A stretch of 64,000 bases of DNA from Strongylocentrotus droebachiensis (Eukaryota; Echinodermata; Echinoidea; Camarodonta; Strongylocentrotidae). Shown here piece by piece: positions 34,371-46,500 of this stretch. The DNA lies in contig JAVYIG010000035.1 of assembly GCA_035222895.1 (NCBI GenBank), positions 434,001-498,000 of the forward strand, written 5' to 3'. Below the pieces are notes generated by a model. It made no database searches and was not told where the DNA came from. It worked only from the letters and a program-made list of their open reading frames with translations. Made by a program: the position numbers and the translations under genes. Within the stretch, counting starts at the first letter, position 1; the number at the start of each line of letters is the position of its first letter.

Positions 34371-37300
34371 AGAAAATAAGAGACTATGGTGGTATCATGC
34401 ACCACCAGGGGGGGGGTCATCAGTTGTCATCAGGACCAATAATGGGGGTGGGGGGTGATTCACTAACAGCTCAAATCTATTCCAAATGAAATAAAATCGC
34501 TCTTAGGCCCAATATCACTCCTAAGAGCAATAACGCCTTTAGCTACTGGTCCACTGAGGTATTGGGATCGATTTTAGCCTTAAAATCGATGTTAAGCTTT
34601 AAGACGAAGTTGAGTTCTGGTCATGCGATTGCATTGTGGAAGAAAAGGTGTGAAATCGAACAGAAAGGGTTGATCATCTAGCATATAAGAATTTGTGTAT
34701 ATTACAAGGGTCTGGAATCATCAAAATGATAGGAAATTTGGCCAAGTCTTGGTAAAGTTACAAACACTGTACACAGAAAGATGTATATGGGACTACACGA
34801 AGGCATTTGAAGAGCCATGATTTTCAGGGAACATGTCTTATCTGATGTTCTTCCACACTTTCATAATAAGAATGATAACGCTCACAAATTATTTTGCACT
34901 TTTTCCCAGAACTCAACCTTCTATTGCGACCGCGATCACTTTTAGCAACACTCACTTTCTGGCAAAGACAAAACTGTCAAACTGAAGCTAAATTAGAGCA
35001 AACACGGGGAAGATAAATATTTTTAATTGCTGTTAAAGTGATATATCAAATCGTTTTGATTTATATTGATAGGGTAGGCCTAACTTAGTGTCAACAACAT
35101 GTAAAACACTAAAGTCAGACGTTTTTCAAAGTGGGTGGGGGGAGACTAAAAAAGATGAATATAACCTGAATACGTATAGGCATAATTTATAATCATCGAT
35201 TGAGCAATAAGGACCTCATCTCAAAATTAAAAAGAAACAAAGAAAGAAACAGACAGATCCTTTCTCATCCTTATTATTATGTAGATTCCTCATTAAATCA
35301 GGTTAAAGAGAATCAAATACCAAAATAAGAAATAGACACTATTATAGGTAGGTCAATTTGCAAAATACCACCTCATTTTATAGGATCTATAAATCAGAGC
35401 ATCATGATATCCTAAATTGATATGTTACATTTTCTGTATATACACTCTTTTTTAAACACAAATTTCACCCAAGATTAGTGATATCAAAAACATAATTCAT
35501 TTGTATCGTTAAGACAGATGACATTTTTAGCTTATCCAGAAACAGAGCAAGTCGTATGGACAAAAAACAGAAGTAAATTCGTCTTTCTTGTCTCTAAGGA
35601 TTTTTCTTCATTGAAATATATAAAAATAAAAATTGTTTCAGTCTAGTACAATGACTGTGGTTTCCAGTTATTTGGAAACAGCTAATACTGACTGAGACAC
35701 GGTATGCACCGGTATGGAGCTTTGGTCACGAAGGACGACTGTTAATAAAAGTCGCCTTCTAAAGTACGGAGACCTTTACCATAACACTTAATTTTTTTTA
35801 ATCACTTTCACGGTCTTACAATTCACTATAGTACAACTTTTTAAGTACATAGATTGTAAAGTAATAAAAACACGAATATGAATTAAAAGCGTAATGACCC
35901 ATATTCCAAAAAAGCATATGAAAAGGTTTGGAAATCATTCATTTCTGTACGACGTTTTGATCCATTTAATTCAGAGGTATGACAAATAAATCATTGATTA
36001 GATCAAAAACTGCACTTTTTTCTTTTTTTTTCTCGATTGCCCCCCTCTCCCGTAGCTATGCTACCGGTTCTTTTGATTGATATGTTTAGAGATATAAGAA
36101 TCTCATAACATTCACAAATCTCAATACAACAAATATGTACTGGAAAATATTTGTAAATATCGGTTTCATAATGTTCTTTGTCAGTTTGGTATGATTTTGC
36201 ACACTCTTCGATTGAATGGCATTTTATTTTGGTTTCTTATATTTTGTTGTATATTTTTAATTTCTTTCTTGTTTAAATTGCTTTCTTATGACTTTTCAGT
36301 TATGTAAGGTCAGTTGTATGGAAGGAAGTTCCCTTCTTGATCGTGTATGTAATAATGTTAATGTTTTTTCAGTGTACTCTACGATATAAATCGTACGTTT
36401 TATTCAGTTAATTTCATTTTGCTTTATTCAACTCATGTCCAACTATGTTTAAAAAAACCTTGAAACAATGGTTTACGTATACAAAATTCAAAGTACCATC
36501 ATTAGGTATAGATATAAAAACAACTTTAACAATATAAAAGTATGATATTGTCGTGTGTTATCATTTTGAAAAAAATGGGATTGCGTTGATATGAATTCTT
36601 TGAAATTGATACCGAAATGTTGTAACATTGATATGAATGAAAGCCAAACAAATACAAAACAGGTAGATAAAGCAAACGTACACACAAATAAACGAAACTA
36701 AGTATGGTGAGTAAAAATCGTAGCTCACTCATTTAGTCGAGAAAATATATCTAATAAATGCATTATTTTACACATTTGTTGAATACACCACCTTTCTCTT
36801 AGTGAAATTTAGCACACATGATATTTAAAACGAGTATGTGACCGGATTATTTTCTCGACGAGTAGTTTTACTCATTAAAGTACATGTAAGTTAATATTGG
36901 ATGAGTATTCTCCAACTTTAGTGACCGAATGAGTAAAAAATATTCACATGTGTATAGAGTGGCTTTTTGCTCCCTAATATGTCATAGACTCTTTATTCGT
37001 TGGATGAGTAAAAAAAACCTACAATCTCAGTCTCTTCGAAGCTGTTCTAGTCTTAGGAGCTATCTTACTCTTTGCATGCGCGTAAATATTTCGCTGATGA
37101 ATATTGGTACGCGTTCGTGATCGTACGTACGTACCCGATCGTCACGTTTTTAGCGGCCGACGAGCCACATAATAAGTGTAAGTAGATTTGATTTTTCTTA
37201 ATTTTGAACCAGTTAGTAGTAATATTACTGAAGGGGATCCCTTGAATTTTATTCAGACTTTTTCTAAGACAAGTTAAGGCTACCGGTTAGATATAGAATC

Positions 37301-38215
37301 TATATATAGTGCTGACATTTTGAAGCTCTTATTGTGCACGACCGAAGTGTATCGAGTGCACGGCGAAGTCCTGCAATCGAAAGGCCCATAATCAAGGCTA
37401 TACGGGGCTCTCTCATCTTAACTACTTCGTAAGATCCCCAGCTCGCATAGAACATCGTGTACATGTATGTGCAGATGTTTCATTTTGTGTGTGTATATAT
37501 AATGGGGAGCCCTATGTCTGCGCACCTTTTTACTCACAACATTTGGTTAAATAACTCACTGATTTAGATTACTCATTTGTCATATAATCGCATGTGATGA
37601 GCCTAATAACCTGACTGACTGAGTAATTGAAGCATTACTCACTACCTAAGATGGAGCGATTTACTCACAACATTAGGTTAAATAACTTACTAATATTAAA
37701 TACTCATTTGCCATGTCACTATAATGTCAAATTAACCAAACTCATTCATGTGCGTTATCAATCTTAATTTAATGAGTTAATGCTTTCAGTTAAGTGTGTC
37801 ACTATAGTGTCAAAGTTTATTTCCCTATTTGAGTAAGTTTACCCAAATATTTGTTTTGGGTGTATACATGTAATGATACCAATTATTTTGACAGTAATGC
37901 TAAACAGGTAGATAAAGCAAACGTATTCATGTAATTATACCAATTATTATGACAGTAATATCCCTGTTGACCATACACTGCGAGACAAACGAATGTCAGT
38001 AGCGATATTACTGTCGATATTACGACAGTGTTTGAAGCTAGATAAAATGGAAATAAACCTGTCGTGCTGCATGTTAGCAATCACTTCTACCACGTATAGA
38101 GATTTACAAATCTCATAACATTCACAAATCTCAATGCAAGAAAATATGTAGTGGAAAATAATTGTAAATATCTGTTCTTTGTCAGTTTTGTTTTTTGTGC
38201 ATACTCTTCGATCAA
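34371..38215. other. Intergenic region with dispersed repeats, no gene seen
   Basis: Sequence at 36085-36215 recurs at 38097-38215 (CTCATAACATTCACAAATCTC). AACAGGTAGATAAAGCAAACG occurs at both 36659 and 37903, bracketing a 1.2-kb stretch rich in ACTCATT/GAGTAA with a GC-rich core near 37080-37160. That stretch may be a DNA transposon, but I could not find clear ends. No coding sequence is supported. Confidence 0.45.
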
Positions 38216-38238
38216 GCTTCCCCCGGACAACTATCTTA

Positions 38239-38299
38239 GGGGGTAGTTGTCTGGGGGTAACTGTCCAGGGGTAGTTGTCCGGAGGTAGTTGTCCTGGGG
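38239..38299 (+). repeat. Short tandem repeat GGGGTAGTTGTCC
   Basis: About four imperfect units of 14-18 bp just outside the left arm of the foldback element. It is not found at the right end. Confidence 0.6.
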
Positions 38300-39144
38300 T
38301 CTATTCGCTATTCATAAGGACCGCTATTCATAAGGTCCGCTATTCATAAGGACCGTTATTCATAACGTGTAAATTCCCGTACTTCCTGGTCCGCTATTCA
38401 TAATGGCAAAAGAGGGTCACTATTTATAAAGAAATAAGGTTCGTTAATCATAAGGACCGCTATTCATAACGTGAGATGAGGGTCGCTATTCATAATTCAT
38501 ATTAAGGGTCATTAATCATAAGGACCGCTATTCATAATATGAAATCAGGGTCGCTATTCATAATACGACGAGAGGGTCGCTATTCATAATACGAAATAAG
38601 GTTCATTACTTATAAGGGTCGCTATTCATAACACGGGAAGAGGGTCGCTATTCATAATACGAAATGAGGGTCGCTATTCATAATAGGAGAAGAGGGTCGC
38701 TATTCATAATACGGTATAAGGGTTGCTATTCATAAAAAAAATGTAAATTAAATAAGCAATAAACATCAGTAGGCGAAATAATGGATATAGGGGATACCCA
38801 CGGCTGTAGCGTAGGCGGGAGGGGGCTACATGGCCCCGAATATTTGTAGAAAACATTTATTGAAAACATATTGAAAACATTTCTGAACAAAAGAAAAAGG
38901 CGTGCCCCCCCCCCCCCCCCCCCCCCCATCAGTCCGACCATTCGGCCTACCATCCCTGCAGTATTTCCGTGGTACAAGTACATATTACTGACAATTCTCG
39001 TCCAATCAGTTCATAGATGGCGTAGACTGTTTGTGTTTCACGGGGGGGTGCGGTTGGGGTGTAGCAGTGTTGCCATCGAGGGGTTGATCTATCATGTCCC
39101 TTACCTTCAGCAAAGGATGGAAGCGACAAAAAGGGGGTTGTAGG

Positions 39145-40443
39145 CAGGGGCGTCGCTAAACCTTTTTCAGTTTGAGGTGGGGGGGGGGGTGAAGAGGCCA
39201 CCGAATACCGACAAAAATAGCTACCATTTATATATTAACATATATATATATATATATGTTAATGCCAATGTCCCAATGTCTACAAATTTAACCCTATAAA
39301 TCTGGGGCCAGGAGCTAAATTATTTTCACCCCCCCCCCCCCTTTCCGTGCGAAGCGCGGAAGCTTTGACGTTCCATTAAAATATTAGAGAAAGAAGACGA
39401 TTCGTTGTACCGTTCACTACTCTTAATCCTTGTCTGAATTCATTTTTCCCCGTATAAGTGCCCTTCAAAGCTTATTTTGATCCCTCCCTGTTGTTTTCTA
39501 GAACTTCCATGATGACCTAGTACATTGTATAATGCTTTACTTGCAGATGCAAGTGCTTGCTTGCATTGAGGTCAATTCAGGTCTTACATATTGATGAGCT
39601 GTTTGAAATTAACTAGGAGGTATGCGCGTATTGGGGCATGTGGCTTGCTGCTCTACTTTTTGTTTAAAACTTCCCACGACATGTAATGAGTGTTTAGTGT
39701 ACATTATATGGGACGTACAGTGATAGATGGAAAGTTATTTCAGTATATTCGAAATGACTTTTAGGTAACTCCTTTTTCCTCCCACATCATCAACATTCAT
39801 TCATTTCATTTCATCTACATTAGTTCATGAAATGCATTCAGAAAATGAAGAAAAAAAGAAACGAAAATAACCCGTTAAAGCGCGGAAGCTTTAACGTTTC
39901 ATTAAAATATTAGACAAAGAAGACGATTCGGACGATTCGGGCGACTCTTAATCATTGTCTGAATTCTCAAAAATGTTTCTTTATCCGATAAAAAGTCACA
40001 CTTCGTAGGGGGAAAAAAATTACCGACATAATACATGTCACCGACTTCAAACTTCTACATAAATATAGTATACGAAGATCGAGCAAGAATACCGACACAG
40101 CGGACCCGACACAGCAACAAAATTATCTATGCATATCTTTCTTGCTCCCTCGACGTGGCGACTCCACCAAACATACCCCTCTCTCTCTTTCTCTTTAATC
40201 CCCTTTTTCTTTTGCTCCTTTTCTTTCTTTTTTCTTCTTTTCCTTTCTTTCCTCTCCTTCGTCTTTGTCTTTTTTCTCTTTCTTTCTTCTCTTCTCTTTC
40301 CTTTCTTTCCTTTCTTTTCCTTTTCCTTTTCTTTTCTTTTCTTTCCCTTTCCCTCTCCTTTTTCCCCTCCCCCGCAATTTTACCGACAATATCTTGACAG
40401 GGGGGGGTTGTCGCACCCCGCACCCCCCTTAGCGACGCCCCTG
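39145..40443. mobile_element. Non-autonomous DNA transposon inside the foldback element
   Basis: Inverted ends CAGGGGCGTCGCTAA and TTAGCGACGCCCCTG. A 7-bp GTTGTAG lies next to both ends, offset by one base at the left. Two related segments inside share GCGCGGAAGCTTT.ACGTT and AGAAGACGATTCG (39353 and 39880). No protein is encoded; a T/C-rich tract fills 40175-40370. Confidence 0.65.
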
Positions 40444-41189
40444 GTTGTAGAGAGTTAGATTATATACAATATTCAAGCTTTTCGTAAATATATAATATTG
40501 CACGATTTTTTTTTCTCCTCATAAGTAAGGAAGTAAGATTTTCAAGATTTAAAGTCAAACAAGATACGATTTTGCGACCGTAAAGCATTATGCAAACGGT
40601 GGCGTCCCCTTTATTATGTCTATTTTTTAAGGAGGCCTATATTTTCTTTTAAGCTTTGATAATTATATAAAAATACATCCCCCTAATCTAGCTAATATAT
40701 TTCCCCCGCTCCAGTGGTGACAAAAAAGGGAAACATAACACACACATAATAATATCGTAATTTGTCCCCCTTGTGCGAACTCCCCCCCCCCCCCCGCCCC
40801 CTCCCCTCAACTGATAGTCAAACTTAAGAAAATTTACTTTGGTGACAAGACCATATATATTATAAGGAAACCACCTCAGCCCCCCCCCCCCCCGAAAATA
40901 AATATTAAGGTCCGCTACCTGAATGTCCGAGTCGTCGTCATAAAGGCGAAGGCGGCGGGTGTGGGGGGGGGGGGGGGGAGGGGGGAGGGGAGGTGAGCTT
41001 GAGGATGTTTCATGATTCAAATGTTATTGATTTAAATTCTCAATTATGTTTATAACATTGGATAACAAATTTCAAACCTACTTAAAAACAAGACAAATAT
41101 TCAGGGCCATGTGTCGCCTTGGGGGTGTCCTCCGTCCAATATTTCCATTTGTTATGAGCATTTTGGATATTGCTTAGGCCTATTTCATT
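40444..41189. other. Centre of the foldback element, no gene seen
   Basis: AT-rich sequence with poly-C and poly-G runs at 40782, 40880 and 40960. No coding or RNA feature is supported. Confidence 0.45.
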
Positions 41190-42059
41190 TTATGAATAAA
41201 AACCCTCATCCCGTATTATGAATAGCGACCCTCTACTCCTATTATGAATAGCGAACCTCATTTCATGTTATGAATAGTGACCCTATTATGAATAGCGACC
41301 CTCATTTCGTATTATGAATAGCAACCCTCTACTCCTATTATGAATAGCTCTTCTCCTATTGTGAATAGCGACCCTCTTCTCCTATTATGAATAGCAACTC
41401 TCTTCTCCTATTATGAATAGCTCTTCTCCTATTATGAATAGCGACCTCTTCTCCTGTTATGAATAGCGACCCTCTTCTCCTATTATGAATAGCGAACCTC
41501 ATTTCGTATTATGAATAGCGACCCTCTTCTCCTATTATTAATAGCGACCCTTTTCTCCTATTATGAATAGCGAACCTCATTTCGTATTATGAATAGCGAC
41601 CCTCTTCTCCTATTATGAATAGCGAACCTCATTTCGTATTATGAATAGCGACCCTCTTCTCCTATTATGAATAGCGACCCTCTTCTCCTATTATGAATAG
41701 CGACCCTCTTCTCCTATTATGAATAGCGACCCTCTTCTCCTATTATGAATAGCGACCCTCTTCTCCTATTACGAATAGCGAACCTCATTTCGTATAATGA
41801 ATAGCGACCCTCTTCTCCTATTATGAATAGCGAACCTCATTTCGTATTATGAATAGCGACCCTCTTCTCGTATTATGAATACCGACCCTCTTCTCTGATT
41901 ATGAATAGCGGTCCTTATGAATAATGAACCTTATGAATAATGACCCTTTTCTCCAATTATGAAAAGCGGTCCTTATGAATAGCGGTCCTTATGAATAACG
42001 GACCTTATGAATAGCGGACCTTATGAATAGCGGACCTTATGAATAGCGATATTGACCCG

Positions 42060-43430
42060 CCAGCACACCCATGAAATGAGCAACTTAGGGAACATCTCAC
42101 CCCTTGTCACGTCAGCGGCTTACAAACACGCTCAATCTTTTCCTATTCGTCCTTTATTGTTGACTTACTGAGATTTTAATGGTATAACAAAGTGCAATTA
42201 GTTTATATATCATATCATATTATACTAATAAAGAAATATGAGATATGAGCTAGGTCCATGCTACCTTTTACATATGTTGTGCTGCATGAAGGGAGGGGGC
42301 ATCTTACCAACCTTAACAAGCGTACCCGAGAAAAATGATGACGAATTTTTAAAGCAAAAAAGATAGTAATACAGCAACACAACATTGTTGCGACAACAGC
42401 AGCAGCTGCAGCAAAAGTAAAACAACAACAACAACACCAGTAGAGATTTAAAGTACACGGTGCATCAGCCAAAAATGCTAGAAATAGGCCGTTGGAAATT
42501 GTGTGCGTGTGTGCGTATGTGCGTGTGTGCGCGCGTGTGTTTTTTATGGGCGTGTGCTTGTGGTTGTGCACGCGTTCGAGCGTGTGTGAGTATGACAAAG
42601 AGAGAGAGAGGGGGTAGAGTGAAATTAAGTGTAGAGGAGAGATAAAGAAAAAACTTAATACATGGAAGTGAGACGCAGAAAGAGAGGCCAATAGAATTAA
42701 AGAAGGGGAGAATAAAAGAATAAACGAGAATAAATGGTCAAATACCCATTACAGCTTGATTAAAATGAAAAAGAGGAACAGAAAGTAATATGATTGATAA
42801 CAAAGTAAACCTATAGAGAACATGAACGATTGAAATAAAGAATTGTATTTAGAGACATAGAGGGGGGGGGGGTAATTGAAAAGAAAGTACTAATATGTTA
42901 ATCAGACCACCAAACTGATTCAGACTCCGACCGACCGATTTTTGCCGATGGGGGGTAAGATAACTATTTGTCCTCGTGTCGGGCTTGTTGATATGACCGG
43001 GATATCAATTAGAGATAAACCATTAATCGTATCAATACGTGGCAGGCAGTCAGGTACTACATCAAACGAAAACGTAACAAAATGTGTGTTTGATACCATG
43101 GTGATAAACGCCTCACGTGATTCCAGCAGGCTGCATCTATTAAACTCTTCTGTATTTGTCTCATGCTTTCATTGATCATTTCGCAAACTAAACGTACCAA
43201 GATAACAGCGTTTTCTTCAGGAGCGCGAGCAAAATCACGTCCATCTTTATTGATTCCTAGATTCCCGTGTTTGGATTGTCATGCTTTAAATGAGCAGATT
43301 ATTGGAAGAAGACTTTCAAAGTTGAGTTAAGAACAACGAGTTCAGTCAGCGAAAAAGGGAGAAAAACACTGGTTACTTACATTTTCAGAAAAAAAGGAGA
43401 TGACTTCCCTTGATTCTAAATGGGGAAAAA
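42060..43430 (+). other. Upstream flank of gene B
   Basis: Inverted counterpart of gene A's flank (23480-24400). GT/GC and GA tracts lie at 42500-42620, and 42880-43180 matches 23710-24010. The last 200 bp before the TATA-like box are also conserved between A and B, so may contain shared promoter elements. Confidence 0.55.
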
Positions 43431-43432
43431 AG

Positions 43433-43440
43433 TATAAAAA
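43433..43440 (+). promoter_or_regulatory. TATA-like box of gene B
   Basis: TATAAAAA lies 101 bp before the gene B start codon, in the stretch homologous to gene A's upstream region. A transcription start would be expected about 30 bp downstream, near 43465, leaving a short 5' UTR. Gene A lacks the roughly 17 bp that contain this box. Confidence 0.45.
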
Positions 43441-43533
43441 GGTTCAGGATTTATCTCAATATTCTTCATAAATCTGTAACTGCGTTGACAATATCGATCA
43501 AAGACAGCGATTTGAGAAAGAAAATCATAAATC

Positions 43534-43596
43534 ATGGTGGATTTACCTTTGAATGGACTAAGGATATTATTTGCCTTGTGCGGTGGGTTTTGTCTG
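43534..43596 (+). CDS. Gene B exon 1: start codon and signal peptide
   Basis: Twenty-one codons starting [11 protein letters not shown] and ending in the hydrophobic [10 protein letters not shown], donor CTG|GTAAGT. Same length and phase as gene A's exon 1. A TATA-like box lies about 100 bp upstream. Confidence 0.82.
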
Positions 43597-46500
43597 GTAA
43601 GTAAATGAAAGAAAACAAATCATTTTATCTCTTCAAAATAATCGTCAAATGCATTGATGAAATATCGTCTGTTAATGTTGTTTGTCCTTAATCAAGAGTA
43701 TTATAACGGTAAAACAGTTTACTTCTTCTACTCTGCTGTTCTTTTAATTCCATTTTCTCCCTTTTTTCTTAACGTCCTCTCAGTAAATTCATATATTATG
43801 CGAAATCTTGTTGTTAATTGCTTCGGGTTTTTTTTTCTTTCTCTCTCTCTTCTATATTTCCTTCTATCCTCCTACTTTTTACCTTTTTATTTCTAATGGT
43901 ATCTTTCATTTTATTTGAACATTTTTTCGTAACTAAAAAAATAAAGATGCTAAAAGTGTAACGGGCATTTATGAATTCGTATCTTTTGTTGTATTCGAAA
44001 TGCTAATAATGATGTATATCCTTAATTAGGAAATAGATACAAACACATATAGCGTTGCCGATTTTTTATCCTGAATAAGTGGGTTTCAACTGTCAAATTA
44101 ATAAATGAGTAAATGAATGAAAGTATTCACAAATTTAGAGTTTCGGTTACCCCATGTCGTTCCCTATCGTTGATATTATTCTTTCGTCGAAAATCCCTCA
44201 TGTGGGCAAGATTAGAAGAATTGAGAAGGACATATAATGGAAAGGAAAAGAATGGACGAGATGAAATGGACCTTTATTTAACACCTACACGACACTATAT
44301 TTGATTTGTGTGATCGATTTGTGTGTGTACACCATAAATGAGGTATTATAAGACACTGATGTTTGGACATACTGTTGTGCCACGAGCGCTTCTGTACAAT
44401 GCTATTTGTTTGGATGCAACTCTCAAAAATATTTAGACTACAGTAAAATATGCTAGGAAACTAGCAATCGTCATTTGCAAAGATATTTTGAATGATTTTA
44501 CTCCGGTATGTGATTAGTTCATTGAGACATAGGTACGCCCTTTGTATAAGATGGTTTGACAATTTAGGCTTTTTTTTACGTATATAGTGCAGTATTTGTT
44601 TTCAATTGATAATCCCGAGAAGATCAAATTTCATATATATGAGTTTTAAACTAGGGTTTCTAGTTGCCGAGTGTGCTTTTCAAAATACATAATGGTATTT
44701 CAGTTCTGTTGTATATTTTTGTTATGGGACACAATTAGTAATCACTGTTAAACCTAGCTCATGTTAACATGATGTGAACACTAATATTATATTTGTTCAC
44801 AATATTCTCCAGCTGTTTATCACTGAAGAAGGTACATGTCCGGATATACTTTGTTTTTTTCAAAGCATTGGGTTTTCATTACAATTGTAATGATACACAA
44901 TTATTACTCCTATCATTCAGTGTGAGATGTATTCGAAACCAATGTAGAAGAAAAGTGTATTCTGTTGGCCAGAGGGGAATTTTTTTTTTTTTTTTTTTAA
45001 AGAAACGTCACTCCTAAAGAAGAATCTGATTGGTTACAAGAATGTCAAAGAATTCTTTTTCTTCAACACGGTACAAACTATTCATGCGGAGTAATGATGC
45101 TCAATCGACCGGGTTTATATCATGCAGTGAAGTAAAATCGATTAGTGATTCAGGTCGTTTTAAATGTACAGCAATTTCCATGTAGCCCTCGAGACCTTTT
45201 GAAATGTGTGGCTATGGCAATGAACTGTCATACGAATTGGCCTTAACTTTATTTTTAGATAGTATTTGCGATAGTGTGAAGATATTTTCAAACACACTCA
45301 GACTTTAGGAAGTGCGATAGCTCAGTGGAAGAGCAGTTGTCTCCATACTGGGAGACCGTGGTTCGAAACCAAGTCAAAAAGCTCGTGCCCTTTGGTAAGG
45401 CCTCAATCTTCATTACCATAGTCATTCTGAGTGGACTTACTTACAACCACACACATGCTTTTTTTCGCAGTCAGGTTAATAATCATCAAAGAAGACTTTA
45501 CACATTCAGTGTACGAAATCGATCATTTTTAAATCTGAAGGGAATGGGACGAAGGTTTATGATAAAAGATAAATGCTGGAGTTGCAATACAGATTCAACT
45601 AAAATTTATCTTCAAAGATATAAAAATTGTTTATCTCTGCTTCCAAAATTGTTCACAAGTTTAGTTCTTTATTTTGTTGTAATTACGATTTTATTTTTCT
45701 CTCGCATATTTCAAACGTGGGCGTAATTACGGATTCAGATCTTACCTATCACAAGTGGAGAGCCTCTGTGTTACCAAACACGCCTAGGTAAGATGGCTTC
45801 TATATTCCAATATGAATGAATATTGAGGGAAAGTGTATGCGAGATAAGGGACCAAAAGGTCAAAAGGTTGAAGTTAATGGTCTTTGGGACAGTGATGGTT
45901 GGACCTCTAACGCTCTTAGCAATCTTCCGAGTGTAAGTGAGTCAAATATTTGAGAGGCAGGGCAATGAATAGATATCATCAACCGTTTTTTAGAAGACGG
46001 TGGAGTGACAGGGGATATACATGTATAATACCCTTGATATTTCCATGGCTCTACCCATGAAAAACAAAATGCCCCTGCTGATGAATGTTTAGGAAAAAAC
46101 TCGTAAGAAAATCCTATAAGTGAAAGTACCTTACTTATTGTGAAGCAATACGTGAACAATTATGACCTAAGTTGCCTACGATGACAATGAAGATTAAACC
46201 ATTTTGCACACCTTGTTCCCAAGAGAGACTGTAGCTGCACTCACTCGTTTATTATAAAGTATTGAATCTATCGCATGTTTATTCTGATATGGTTTTTCAA
46301 TTTCTTTCCTTTTTTTCTATGGTGAGAGCCTATTATACACTGAGAATGTATGCTACAGTGAGTCAAAAAAAGTTTGCACCTAGAAAATTGTTAATTATTT
46401 AAAAAAATCATCTATGAACAGTACATTACATCTTATGAAAGAGTGTTTTATACCAAATCATTTGGTATCATTTTTGTGTGGTATGTGTTCACGCTTGGAT

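Larger units (their letters stand above)
38297..42058. mobile_element. Large foldback element with two-tier minisatellite arms
   Basis: The left arm (38297-38736) starts GGGTC.AT.TCGCTATTC and has outer 16-bp units (GCTATTCATAAGGACC), then inner 26-bp units starting GCTATTCATAATACG. The right arm (41190-42058) is the same design in reverse complement: inner 26-bp units (TATTATGAATAGCGACCCTC) then outer 16-bp units (TTATGAATAGCGGACC). About 2.45 kb lies between the arms, including another transposon at 39145-40443. Foldback elements with arms of short tandem units are known from Drosophila (FB) and sea urchin (TU). No transposase is seen. Confidence 0.7.

Noticed and set aside
40127-40423. Long Lys/Glu/Arg-rich frame on the minus strand and Phe/Ser-rich frames on the plus strand
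   Set aside because: Both come from a T/C-rich low-complexity tract inside a non-autonomous transposon.
38297-42058. CRISPR-like arrays
   Set aside because: Units are tandem without unique spacers, the setting is eukaryotic, and the arrays are mirrored arms of a foldback element.
45312-45376. Functional tRNA gene
   Set aside because: A and B boxes are present, but the acceptor stem does not close.
45325-45726. 133-residue open frame upstream of gene B exon 2
   Set aside because: It starts inside a tRNA-derived SINE, and the homologous region of gene A does not keep the same frame.
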